Below, piece after piece: positions 19,461 through 32,107 of a stretch of DNA of 64,000 nucleotides. Below the pieces are notes generated by a model that was not told the origin of the DNA, searched no databases, and saw nothing but the letters and a program-made list of their open reading frames with translations. The DNA comes from Bolinopsis microptera (Eukaryota > Ctenophora > Tentaculata > Lobata > Bolinopsidae). Made by a program: the position numbers and the translations under genes. The stretch covers positions 19,711,919 through 19,775,918 of the forward strand of contig NC_087076.1 of assembly GCF_026151205.1 (NCBI RefSeq), given 5' to 3'. The number at the start of each line of letters is the position of its first letter. Within the stretch, counting starts at the first letter, position 1.

Positions 19461-20600
19461 CATACATCCTCAAATAACAATCGGCTCCCTCACTACTTAC
19501 CGCCAAATCTGACTGCTCCTTCTATTCCCTACGTTATAAAGTAGCAACACATAAACCAGGGTAAGGAGTCTAATATTGGAACTGAGCTACAATATGATAC
19601 TTTACCATGAATCCCTCTGTTATGTCTTATTAACTAATTAACCACGTGTGGCTTATTTCAACCGTAAAGTGGCTCAGAAATTAGAAATGTGATGACAACT
19701 CCATGACCCTTATACTTATAGTACAGAGTATATTAGTGTTGACTAATGAGTTTTATATCCGTGCTTCATAAAGACAAAGCTTTGTGTCCTAAGATGATTG
19801 TTCATAGATATAACATATTGTGTTGATGATATCAAACTCTTGTCTCTATGATATCTGGCTGAATATTTACCAACAATCCTACAGGCATGGTGCCGGTTTG
19901 GTTTAATGAATAGGGCCGTCGATTTAAGTTATTGTTCAAATTGGATTTCCAGAGGCTTTCATGTGGTAACTATTGAAACATGGTTCATGTCTGAAAGCCA
20001 GACATGGAATCAGAATGAAAGCCACAAAACAGCAACCTTTTAGTCGTGTTTGAAGGTGGCGTAAAGCGTGAGTCACGTGAGTCACGTGACTTCTCAACCG
20101 TGTTATAACATAACGACGTGGTGCTGGTGGTTAATAAAGGTTAACGTGTCTACTTAAATACCTCTTAAAACGGATTGCGTTGGTTTTAAACCAATTTGTC
20201 GCTCACTTTAAGAAGACTCCCCCGGCAACTCAAATTAAACAGGGAGATTTAGAAAATTGTGAACTAGGTCACGTAGGGAAATATAACTATATAACAATAA
20301 GACCGACAATGCTCGGATATTTACAGTAGCAACACATTATACATATATTTTTACTCAATTGTCTTGGGATCTTTTTTCTATGAAATTCGTCCCTTTTTAT
20401 GCTTTAAATTTCTCAGCATATTTTTTGCGAACTGAAGAATTCTCCATAAAGCTATAAAGTGAGCGTCAGTTTACTCGAGATCCTCCAGATCAGGATAGAT
20501 TACATGCATAAGTCACTTGTTATGTCGCAGATAGATAAATTTAATAAATTATTGTGGTAATACTAACGTTTTTGTGAAACGTTAGTTTTTGAGTTTTGAC
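19461..20600. other. Intergenic stretch, nothing recognised
   Basis: Contains a GAGTCACGTGAGTCACGTGA direct duplication near 20070-20092. No gene supported. Confidence 0.4.
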
Positions 20601-20606
20601 TTCTGA

Positions 20607-21231
20607 GTTACAATAACACTCAATCTTATCAAGGAAGTTAAAGAAATGAAAGATCTCGTGCGTGCACAAGGAGAGAAAATCACCGATATGGAGTCGCAGA
20701 TAAGTGACAAAATGATAGAGCTGGAGAAAGGAATGGGATCGATGATAACGAAAGTGGACAAAAAAGTAGAAGTCATGATATCAGAGGTGAGACTGATATC
20801 ACAACAAAAACTGACTTGGCAGAACAGTACATGGCAAGACAGACTATTTTCTGAATATGCAGTGGACGGAGTCTATACGTTGAGTAATGATTGGAACGGG
20901 TTGAATCCAATACAGCATCCTAAATCCTAATGATGCTGATGCTAGCAAGAGGAACTTCATGCTTATCATTGATCTGGGTGGATTGTTCAAGATTAATACA
21001 GTCAAACTTTGGAGTAGACTTACTGATCAGAGCTTCAATCTCGGTGTTTTTGTCTACGCAGACGAGGAACTTCTCGGAGGTATTGCTGAAGAAAAGTCTC
21101 TCTACAACTTCAGAGCAAAAGAGAAAGTTTACGCTCGGAAGGTTTATGTGAAGCAGTCTCTTGCCAAACTTATGATGTTCCGTGAAGTTCAGGTGTTCGG
21201 GAGTGGTCCTTTCGACGAAGGAGAAATTTAA
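20607..21231 (+). pseudogene. Coiled-coil plus F5/8 type C (fucolectin/discoidin-like) domain fragment, one frameshift
   Basis: The open frame runs from 20607, where an acceptor-like TTCTGAG precedes it (the first in-frame ATG is 20646). It encodes a short amphipathic coiled coil (KITDMESQISDKMIELEKG and KVDKKVEVMISEV), then the start of a carbohydrate-binding-type fold, YAVDGVYTLSNDWNG. It stops at TAA 20929. In the +1 frame the domain continues as ADASKRNFMLIIDLGG, FKINTVKLWSRLTDQSFNLG, KVYVKQSLAKLMMFREVQVF, ending at TAA 21231. IDLGG...I..V.LW.R and the final EVQVFG strand are the F5/8C/FTP signature. The shift lies near 20915-20935, beside a small repeat (CATCCTAAATCCTAATGATG), so it is either a real pseudogene lesion or an assembly indel. 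No signal peptide is visible; an upstream exon would be needed. Confidence 0.65.
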
Positions 21232-22337
21232 CAAGCCAATAATATTGTGAAATAACTTTCAAGAAGTGACAATTGACATTGAATATATTATTATGAACTG
21301 ATATATTTTGATGATTTTTACTTTTTAAGGTTTATTATCCGGTACGTACCGGTGCCATGTAATATCTACAATATTTTTTAAAATTTGTACAATTTCTTTG
21401 TATTATTTTTGTTAATGAAAATAAGTTTCTTTTACAATTACCAGACACCTTATCTATTTAGCCATTTTACGTTATGTGCTTAGTTAACTCCGGTCTAAAC
21501 ATCTTAAAACGTGTTGCAATAGCGAGACTCCGAATGGAGCATAAGCCATAAGATCCAATATTATCGCTATAAACTATGTTTTAACAGACTGGTTCAGTCA
21601 GTTAGCAATTCATTTGGTGCGCTATTCATTAGGTTCCGTACAGACTCAACTCTACACCCATGTCAATATGTTCATTATATGCAAGCCTCTTGATTTATAA
21701 GGTGTACAGTTAGGCACGGGTGGATAAATTCTAAACCCAATTGAGCAAAATGACTAACCATAGCTGCTAAAACCTAAGAGAAGTTTCTAATAAATAAAAT
21801 GTTTTAAATTTCCTGTAAGGTGCTGAGTGAGGGCTCCCCCATGAAGAATACTACATGGACCCTTATCTGACCCTGTACTCTACGTAGCAGTAAATAATAA
21901 AGATCCTCATAATGTATAATGTAAATAAATGGTGGCCAGAGCCACTAAGAACTAGCTTTCTAAAAAACTGAGCATCACATGACCTGGTCTATCGTGGTTA
22001 ATGGAAAGCAAAATATACGGAACCAGAACGTACGGTACCAAAAGTTTAACTGATCAAGTGATCATTTAAGGTTTTGGTTTCATTGTGGAAATAGTGGATA
22101 CGATCAGTATATTATTATATCTGCCGAAACCGGAGTCTAATTAATATTAAAGATTTTTACTACTGATATGAATACTCTCAATAGAAATTTTAAATGAGTT
22201 AATAACATAATATGCTATTAAAGCCATGAGTATACTATAATAGAAACTGCAACAAAATTGAACGGTTGAAGATACAAGCTTACAAGAACGCAGTCTCACA
22301 ACACAGAAAATTGGTATTTAAGACGCTAGATATCATG
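21232..22337. other. Intergenic stretch, nothing recognised
   Basis: AT-rich with no supported exon. It ends at a G tract. Confidence 0.4.
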
Positions 22338-22362
22338 GGGGGGGGGGGGGGGGGCCGGGGGG
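22338..22362 (+). repeat. Poly-G tract
   Basis: An almost uninterrupted run of G with one CC. Length is unreliable in any assembly. Confidence 0.8.
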
Positions 22363-22971
22363 TGCAGTTTAATTTAGCTAATTATTTGTTTTCAACCACT
22401 GCGGCACTTTCACCTATTGCGGCACTCACAGTTGTTTACTATAAATGGTATATTTAGTGATCGATTCAACATCAAACTTTACAAGTTCAGCGCAACAGTC
22501 CGGATTAAGTAAACTAAGGACATCATCAAAGTTGTGTGGTGTACATTGTAGAGTCCTCGTAGTTATAGCATGAGAAAATTAAAAAATTTCATGACGTATG
22601 ATCCCCATCATCTGATATTACATTTTATATATTTGTATAATTGATGAGATACGGCTCTGTTCCCAAGCAGTATTATGCACCCATTTTTAGAAAATAAATC
22701 ACAAAATTTCTTTCCTTGATTTATTAAGATGTTGATGATATACGAATGACGTAGTTCTATGATGGAACAGTATAAGTGTGAACTGGAAATCGTATGATAT
22801 TTCGTATCTAATATTTCTCAGTTCTGGATGTGGGAGTGGGTACATGATAAGAGTAAAGTAGCAACCTGACACCCAGTAGCCAACTGACAATTTATTTTAT
22901 TGAAATATTCAAAATTGAAACTAATTCTCCTCACTTTAATAACTTGCTCATAGTATTCTTATCTTCTCAAG

Positions 22972-25244
22972 GGTTGCAAGTGGACGGATCCCCGCTTCCA
23001 GAAGAGTTCCCCCCGTCCCAATACGACATATCCCTTTTCAAAGACGTGGACTACTATGGGAAAAAGATTAAAGTAAATGAGAGTCACAGCGAAACACAGA
23101 CAAAAAGTGGGAAAAAGAGAAAGAATTCTGGAAGCAGATCACAATTAAATTCAACGCCACCAACATCCAATATGGCAAGGTAAGTGAGAAACTCGTCTAT
23201 TTATAGTAACGGTGTTACGTCACCTGGTGATCACGTGATAGTATGTGTTTTGTAGTTTTAATAAATATTCATGAGGGTGAGTGGGTGAGTACCACGACTT
23301 TAATAGTTTTATTGATATTAATGTTAATGTATACGGAGGCACCTTGTATTAGCATAGAATATAAAGTTGTAAAGGTCATATAAAGAAAGTCACTCACTTC
23401 ACTTATGAAAGGCGACCATGTTAATCAAGATCCAAGCTAGGTCTAGTATGTAGTAAACGCGTGGATCTTAGGATCTACGTAATAAGGATTGAAAGCGGAA
23501 TTACTCGATCTACCAGATGCTAGCTGCACGAACTGATGGCTCATATTCATGATATTGTTATTGTCTTACGACACAGTGTTGCACCAATATAATAGTCGTG
23601 ACACAAGTTGAGATAATAACCTAAAACCTCGTTTAGGTGCGATTCCAAAACCAGTGAGGTTGAAAGAGTGGTATTTGAATTCGGATTAGGTTTCAAAAGG
23701 TTTACAGGGAATTTTCAAGGATAGATAAAGATAGCAGGTAAATAAGCTAGTCTAAGAAACAGCATCAAAAATAGTCACGTGTAAAACAAACAACCAATCA
23801 GGAGTGAGGAATCGGGTGAAGCTAGTGATCAGAAACAGAGAAGAGCTCGAACTGCACTAGATGAGGAGAAAGATGGTAATCCTCCGACGGTGAGTTTATT
23901 CTCGAAACTGTAACTATCCACGAATTCACGTGTTGTAGCTCTGAGGTTGGAGCACGTGTTCCGGTTCAATATCATTGCTGATACACGTGCTGAACTTAAG
24001 TTGGGTAATTACGTTCTGTTTTATTGTCGCAATACTTAATTACTAGTGTAACTAGTAGTGTAACTAGTAGTGTAACTAGTAGTCCAGGCCTATACAGCCG
24101 GGACTTCACTATCGCAGTTGAAATGCAAAAGTATAAACCCGCCTATTTTATTTGAAAACATGCATAACCTTGTCGTATGAAAGTATGAACTCTCTCTACA
24201 GTCCAAACCGCAATGAGCGCCCTCCCCCCTAATAAGCTTATAGTCTTACATAACAGTCAATCTTCCGCGGCTAACCTAATTATGATTCATGCACCAACGC
24301 TACATATTATGCAGTAATGGGAGAGAGAGCGAGGGCCGAGGAGGGAGAAAAAGTGCGCCATTTTATGTCACATTTGTGGTACAAAACCATCAATTAAACC
24401 ACTTACCGCCGACCAATTTAAAAAACCTTATTCATTTGGCTTCGTCAGAGTTTTGTCGAAACTACACCGAAAAGACCAGTCCGGCAGTCTCGTAACTCTT
24501 ACCGTTTTCTTGATTAAGCCGCTCGGAAATTACACGCACTCACAGACAGACACACAGACACACATTCTGAGATTATTACTTAAGATTACTTTCGTCGGTG
24601 AGCCTATAACTGTGCATAAGTTATTCAGAAGATATTTCTGAAATCAAAGCTTTCGTTCATGTAGATGGAAACTTTATTTAGGTGGCAACTGACCACCTAC
24701 AAAGTGCAAGTTATTAATGATCCAATCAGCAATCTATTAAATTTTAACCCTGGCCTGGAACATCTGTGACAAGGTAGAGATCCAAATATACTAAAATGGA
24801 AGGCGCGAAATGATAATTTGTACTTTTGCCGCCAATTCGCGAATTAAAGCCGCGCACACGTGTTTTGGATATTTGATCGCCAAATATGTTTCGGAATTGG
24901 TAACGTATACGTATCATGTTTAACATGTATAATAAATTAATAATTATACAAGCCCACTTATGATTTAATTTTCACATATCACAATGAACTATATCCCCAT
25001 GATATAGTTCTTTATGAACAGTCATTTGTTTTCAAAACAACCAACTTCCTTGTTCCTGCAGAATTCAGCCACAGAACCGAAATCGTTGACAATAAAACGG
25101 TTGCAAAGCGGCGAGAATTACCAGATATTGGGAAAGAGGCAGGGGAATGATGGAGGTTTGGAGTATCTGATTGCTTGGGAGGGCATCAAATCACGCTGTC
25201 TGCAACGTATCAGAAGAATGAACAATACGTCAGAACAAATATAG
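22972..25244 (+). CDS. Three phase-compatible exons of an unidentified gene with a possible chromodomain-like segment
   Basis: Exon 22972-23179 (acceptor TTCTCAAG, donor GTAAGTG) encodes LPEEFPPSQYDISLFKDVDY and a Lys/Ser-rich tail. Exon 23802-23889 (acceptor CAATCAG, donor GTGAGTT) restores the split Arg codon and gives an acidic/basic linker with QKQRRARTALDEEKDG. Exon 25062-25244 (acceptor TTCCTGCAG) is in phase and gives NYQILGKRQGNDGGLEYLIA followed by WEG, which has the aromatic/acidic spacing of the first half of a chromodomain or chromoshadow fold (Y-x-I-L-G-K-R ... EYLIAWEG). After WEG this frame runs to a stop at 25244, while the +1 frame stays open to a donor-like GTAAGG at 25264. 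The fold may therefore be interrupted by a frameshift or an overlooked junction. No start codon exon or later exons were found. The phase agreement of three exons makes a real gene likely; the function is a guess. Confidence 0.45.
24047..24083 (+). repeat. 12-bp tandem repeat (AGTGTAACTAGT x3)
   Basis: Three exact AGTGTAACTAGT units in intronic sequence of the 23-25 kb gene model. Confidence 0.85.
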
Positions 25245-25264
25245 ACTATGGTTTAAATGTGTTG

Positions 25265-26659
25265 GTAAGGGCCTTTGTCATTTATGATCACATTTTGGTT
25301 GGTTGCAATTCCAACAGACTATGAAATTTAAAAAGATGTACTTTTAAATTAACTTATTAACTATTAACGATTAACTAGGAATATTACAATTTTATTTCGT
25401 AGTCCAATATTTAATATTTTGTTCAATCTAATAATCGAATTTTTGTTGGTTTTAAAACTGTATTTCAGTAGTTTAAAGTTGCAATTAATTTTGTTAAATG
25501 TTTACCTTTCAAGTTAGTCCGAAGTTCAAATAGTATAAGTCCATGAAAATGAAATTATGGTTATTTTAAATTTTTTGTCAGGTACTGGTTTGTTCTTGAC
25601 CCCTTAAAAGAAAACGTATACAGCACGCTTCGGTTTTGGCAGCTGAAAACTTGGAAATGCGAATATTACTATTAGGACGACATATCTAACAAAATGGCAA
25701 AAGTAACATGTTCAGTTGCAGTGTTCAGTTCAAATAAGGGAGAAAAACGACTAAAATGTTGGCCATTTAAATGAACTGTTAACGCCATTGAAGTGACCAA
25801 ACTTAACAAGGCAACTTATGTGTTATGTCAGCGGGTCAAAGTTAACCATTCAGATTTTAGTGAACTGCATGTGAAGCAGATTTCACTCAGAAGCAAAGAA
25901 TGGTGGTGTCATCACTATTTTAAATCCTTCATAACTTTTTTGAAAGATGTAAGAAATTAAATTCCACTTGCTGAAATATAATTATGATGATCAAATTGTT
26001 ACAACTGGCACTAGATTTGAGTCCGTTTCTTATTCTTTGCTACATCTTTAATTTTGCGACGCACAAGTTTCTCTCAGAAGGGGTAAAATTCAGAAACAAA
26101 ACACAAAATAAGAAGATACTTCAATGCACGGAGTGCTGAGGGAGTGACTGGCTTAGTTGGTATTGCCCAAGCATTTCACGAGGTAACAGGTTAGATTCTA
26201 CGCAGAGCCACCAGCAGTGGGGTGAACTTGTCATATGTTGTATGACCTGCCGAGCAGGAGTGCGCGGCTCCCCCTGTATCGTAAAAACGATAAAGTTTCA
26301 CACTATAACTATAGTGAAACAAAAAAGGGGGTCACGACGCGACGTGATACAAGGATGAACGTCCTTGAAACAAGATCAGCTGAGTACACTTGATCAGCTA
26401 AGAACACTTGATCGGCTCACTCCCGTTGCATGCCTTTGGCACGTACGTCTCACATCCCTAGATACGAGAACCCCCCTTTAGCAAGAGCTCCCGTCCCTTA
26501 CGTGATATACGAGTCGAGCGGTCAAATCTTAAAGATCATGTTTACTTCTTAATGAACCGCGATGATGTACATGTGAACTCTACCCTGTATCTAGCCCATT
26601 TCTAGGTCAGTTAGATCCTACTGATGGATCACATCACTAATTATATGTCACTAATTAGT
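25265..26659. other. Spacer with short hairpins, no gene seen
   Basis: A hairpin GTTTCAC(AC)TATA/ TATAGTGAAAC lies near 26296-26321, and an 18-bp partial tandem TGATCAGCT(G/A)AG(T/A)ACACT near 26378-26418. These are not explained by any feature I recognise. Confidence 0.4.
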
Positions 26660-27398
26660 GATGTTGTGTCAAAATTACACTAGCGTAATCATTTGGACCC
26701 CCCCCCCCCTCGGCTGATTGCGTAATATGTGGACAACCGTATTGGAAATTGAAGTCCCTTTTTAGGACAGAACATCTCCCAGTTAATGTTGATTTCATCT
26801 ATGTCGCAGGAGCCTAAACACTTGTTTGTTATCAGTTATACACAATAAAATTCGTTATTGAAGAACTACAGCTAAAACTGAGGTGATAATATTAACATGG
26901 AATACACATGAGACTACTTATAAATATAACCCAACATCGGCGTATCAATATCAGTAAGAAACACTTAACAAAAGTCAAAACTATCTTCCCTTATCTGTAT
27001 ATACCATGGATAGTTATAACAAATAGCAAACAATTGATTTGTAATTGTATGTTAAAGTAATTTAACGGATGGTTCTCCAGGATCAAACACAATACAACTC
27101 TATCCCTGAACATGACATTTTAAATCAATACGGCTGCTTTAATTCTTAAAATTCTTAAGTTAGAACGGCCAAAACACCCTACTCGGCGTCAGTCAACTTG
27201 TATAAGAAGTAACCAATTAGGGCTAATGAATGCCGAACACAAGGATATTTCGTATTCGGATCATATGCCTGCAGGCTGTCTGTCGTAAGACCTTGGTCGC
27301 TCTTAACTGAGCGATAAGCGACGTTAAGTGAGACCGTGAGCACCACTTCTTGCCAAATTTGCTTTTGAATTACAGCCCCTCCCCCCCCCCCCCCCCCC

Positions 27399-27825
27399 AT
27401 CATGAAGTAAAACAGTACAAGTTGTGGTTTAACGGCAAAATACAGCGAATTCTAGCCCTTGAAAGTTGTAGGTTTGGAAGATCAATACGGCTGCTTTAAT
27501 TCTTAAAATTCTTAAGTTAGAACGGCCAAAACACCCTACTCGGCGTCAGTCAACTGCACGCATCGATGCGTTACTGTGCCGCGCCGCGCACTCAATGAGG
27601 CTAAAGGCTTCTCACTGAAAAATACGCATATTTTTTTCAAAATATTTAAGTCAAGACTTAATTCTCTTTCTATCTATACGGTAGTAGTCTTTAAAGTGAC
27701 ATGTTAAATAAAAAGAACAAAGTAGACGAGGGTCGAGGAGGAAACAATGATTTACACGGTATGGGGTGTTTTAACACCCCCTCCCCTCTGTAATCAGTTT
27801 TACACATACTTATATTTATAGATGT
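27399..27825. other. Non-satellite segment interrupting the 690-bp array, with a partial unit
   Basis: Between satellite blocks lies unique DNA with a 75-base piece of the unit (about 27480-27555: ATCAATACGGCTGCTTTAAT to GGCGTCAGTCAACT), then a GC-rich word that recurs inverted at about 46608-46633. This suggests a rearranged array edge. Confidence 0.7.
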
Positions 27826-28389
27826 TGTGTCAAAATTACACTAGCGTAATCATTTGGAACCCCCCCCCCCCCCTCGGCTGATTGCGTAATATGTGGACAA
27901 CCGTATTGGAAATTGAAGTCCCTTTTTAGGACAGAACATCTCCCAGTTAATGTTGATTTCATCTATGTCGCAGGAGCCTAAACACTTGTTTGTTATCAGT
28001 TATACACAATAAAATTCGTTATTGAAGAACTACAGCTAAAACTGAGGTGATAATATTAACATGGAATACACATGAGACTACTTATAAATATAACCCAACA
28101 TCGGCGTATCAATATCAGTAAGAAACACTTAACAAAAGTCAAAACTATCTTCCCTTATCTGTATATACCATGGATAGTTATAACAAATAGCAAACAATTG
28201 ATTTGTAATTGTATGTTAAAGTAATTTAACGGATGGTTCTCCAGGATCAAACACAATACAACTCTATCCCTGAACATGACATTTTAAATCAATACGGCTG
28301 CTTTAATTCTTAAAATTCTTAAGTTAGAACGGCCAAAACACCCTACTCGGCGTCAGTCAACTTGTATAAGAAGTAACCAATTAGGGCTA

Positions 28390-28548
28390 AAACCCCAAAA
28401 AGGAAATTTTAAAAAAAATTTTCCCCCCAAAGGATTCTTTTCCCCCTTTTTCGTGCCCTTGGGTCCTTTTAACTGAGCGATAAGTACTTAAGTGAGACCG
28501 TGAGAAAACCCCCCTTTTTTCCAAATTTGCTTTTGAATTACAGCCCCT

Positions 28549-28590
<42 letters not shown>

Positions 28591-28860
28591 CGGGGCCCCC
28601 CCCCCCCCTTTTTTTCCTTTTTAGAACCCCCCGGGGGCCCCCCCCCCCCCCCCCCCCCCCGGGGGGGGGGGGGGGGAGGGGGGGGGGGTTTTTTTTGGGG
28701 GGGGCCGGGGGGGGGGGGGGGTTTTTTTTGTGGGGGGGGTTTTTTTTTTTTTGTTTTTTTTTTTTTTGGGTTTTAACAATAAAATTCGTTATTGAAGAAC
28801 TACAGCTAAAACAAAAAGTGTAATAAACATAAAACACACCAAAAGACACAAAAATAACCC
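28390..28860. other. Probable low-quality consensus within the satellite
   Basis: The 690-bp unit text degenerates here into long homopolymers (C, G and T runs) mixed with correct fragments such as AACTGAGCGATAAG and ACAATAAAATTCGTTATTGA. Flanking copies are clean, so this most likely reflects sequencing or assembly failure at the poly-C tract. Length and content should not be trusted. Confidence 0.8.
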
Positions 28861-29308
28861 AACACGGCGGGTTTAATAATCAGTAAGAAACACTTAACAA
28901 AAGTCAAAACTATCTTCCCTTATCTGTATATACCATGGATAGTTATAACAAATAGCAAACAATTGATTTGTAATTGTATGTTAAAGTAATTTAACGGATG
29001 GTTCTCCAGGATCAAACACAATACAACTCTATCCCTGAACATGACATTTTAAATCAATACGGCTGCTTTAAATTCTTAAAATTCTTAAGTTAGAACGGCC
29101 AAAACACCCTACTCGGCGTCAGTCAACTGTATAAGAAGTAACCAATTAGGGCTAATGAATGCCGAACACAAGGATATTTCGTATTCGGATCATATGCCTG
29201 CAGGCTGTCTGTCGTAGACCTTGGTCGCTCTTAACTGAGCGATAAGTGACGTTAAGTGAGACCGTGAGCACCACTTCTTGCCAAATTTGCTTTTGAATTA
29301 CAGCCCCT

Positions 29309-29339
<31 letters not shown>

Positions 29340-32075
29340 GGCTGATTGCGTAATATGTGGACAACCCTATTGGAAATTGAAGTCCCTTTTTTAGGACAGA
29401 ACATCTCCCAGTTAATGTTGATTTCATCTATGTCGCAGGAGCCTAAACACTTGTTTGTTATCAGTTATACACAATAAAATTCGTTATTGAAGAACTACAG
29501 CTAAAACTGAGGTGATAATATTAACATGGAACACACATGAGACTACTTATAAATATAACCCAACATCGGCGTATCAATATCAGTAAGAAACACTTAACAA
29601 AAGTCAAAACTATCTTCCCTTATCTGTATATACCATGGATAGTTATAACAAATAGCAAACAATTGATTTGTAATTGTATGTTAAAGTAATTTAAACGGAT
29701 GGTTCTCCAGGATCAAACACAATACAACTCTATCCCTGAACATGACATTTTAAATCAATACGGCTGCTTTAATTCTTAAAATTCTTAAGTTAGAACGGCC
29801 AAAACACCCTACTCGGCGTCAGTCAACTGTATAAGAAGTAACCAATTAGGGCTAATGAATGCCGAACACAAGGATATTTCGTATTCGGATCATATGCCTG
29901 CAGGCTGTCTGTCGTAGACCTTGGTCGCTCTTAACTGAGCGATAAGTGACGTTAAGTGAGACCGTGAGCACCACTTCTTGCCAAATTTGCTTTTGAATTA
30001 CAGCCCCTCCCCCCCCCCCCCCCCCCCCCCTCGGCTGATTGCGTAATATGTGGACAACCCTATTGGAAATTGAAGTCCCTTTTTAGGACAGAACATCTCC
30101 CAGTTAATGTTGATTTCATCTATGTCGCAGGAGCCTAAACACTTGTTTGTTATCAGTTATACACAATAAAATTCGTTATTGAAGAACTACAGCTAAAACT
30201 GAGGTGATAATATTAACATGGAACACACATGAGACTACTTATAAATATAACCCAACATCGGCGTATCAATATCAGTAAGAAACACTTAACAAAAGTCAAA
30301 ACTATCTTCCCTTATCTGTATATACCATGGATAGTTATAACAAATAGCAAACAATTGATTTGTAATTGTATGTTAAAGTAATTTAACGGATGGTTCTCCA
30401 GGATCAAACACAATACAACTCTATCCCTGAACATGACATTTTAAATCAATACGGCTGCTTTAATTCTTAAAATTCTTAAGTTAGAACGGCCAAAACACCC
30501 TACTCGGCGTCAGTCAACTGTATAAGAAGTAACCAATTAGGGCTAATGAATGCCGAACACAAGGATATTTCGTATTCGGATCATATGCCTGCAGGCTGTC
30601 TGTCGTAGACCTTGGTCGCTCTTAACTGAGCGATAAGTGACGTTAAGTGAGACCGTGAGCACCACTTCTTGCCAAATTTGCTTTTGAATTACAGCCCCTC
30701 CCCCCCCCCCCCCCCCCCCCCTCGGCTGATTGCGTAATATGTGGACAACCCTATTGGAAATTGAAGTCCCTTTTTAGGACAGAACATCTCCCAGTTAATG
30801 TTGATTTCATCTATGTCGCAGGAGCCTAAACACTTGTTTGTTATCAGTTATACACAATAAAATTCGTTATTGAAGAACTACAGCTAAAACTGAGGTGATA
30901 ATATTAACATGGAACACACATGAGACTACTTATAAATATAACCCAACATCGGCGTATCAATATCAGTAAGAAACACTTAACAAAAGTCAAAACTATCTTC
31001 CCTTATCTGTATATACCATGGATAGTTATAACAAATAGCAAACAATTGATTTGTAATTGTATGTTAAAGTAATTTAACGGATGGTTCTCCAGGATCAAAC
31101 ACAATACAACTCTATCCCTGAACATGACATTTTAAATCAATACGGCTGCTTTAATTCTTAAAATTCTTAAGTTAGAACGGCCAAAACACCCTACTCGGCG
31201 TCAGTCAACTGTATAAGAAGTAACCAATTAGGGCTAATGAATGCCGAACACAAGGATATTTCGTATTCGGATCATATGCCTGCAGGCTGTCTGTCGTAAG
31301 ACCTTGGTCGCTCTTAACTGAGCGATAAGTGACGTTAAGTGAGACCGTGAGCACCACTTCTTGCCAAATTTGCTTTTGAATTACAGCCCCTCCCCCCCCC
31401 CCCCCCCCCCCCTCGGCTGATTGCGTAATATGTGGACAACCCTATTGGAAATTGAAGTCCCTTTTTAGGACAGAACATCTCCCAGTTAATGTTGATTTCA
31501 TCTATGTCGCAGGAGCCTAAACACTTGTTTGTTATCAGTTATACACAATAAAATTCGTTATTGAAGAACTACAGCTAAAACTGAGGTGATAATATTAACA
31601 TGGAACACACATGAGACTACTTATAAATATAACCCAACATCGGCGTATCAATATCAGTAAGAAACACTTAACAAAAGTCAAAACTATCTTCCCTTATCTG
31701 TATATACCATGGATAGTTATAACAAATAGCAAACAATTGATTTGTAATTGTATGTTAAAGTAATTTAACGGATGGTTCTCCAGGATCAAACACAATACAA
31801 CTCTATCCCTGAACATGACATTTTAAATCAATACGGCTGCTTTAATTCTTAAAATTCTTAAGTTAGAACGGCCAAAACACCCTACTCGGCGTCAGTCAAC
31901 TGTATAAGAAGTAACCAATTAGGGCTAATGAATGCCGAACACAAGGATATTTCGTATTCGGATCATATGCCTGCAGGCTGTCTGTCGTAGACCTTGGTCG
32001 CTCTTAACTGAGCGATAAGTGACGTTAAGTGAGACCGTGAGCACCACTTCTTGCCAAATTTGCTTTTGAATTACA

Positions 32076-32107
<32 letters not shown>

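Noticed and set aside
28500-28849. Poly-Pro / poly-Gly open frames
   Set aside because: Come from corrupted homopolymer sequence inside the satellite.
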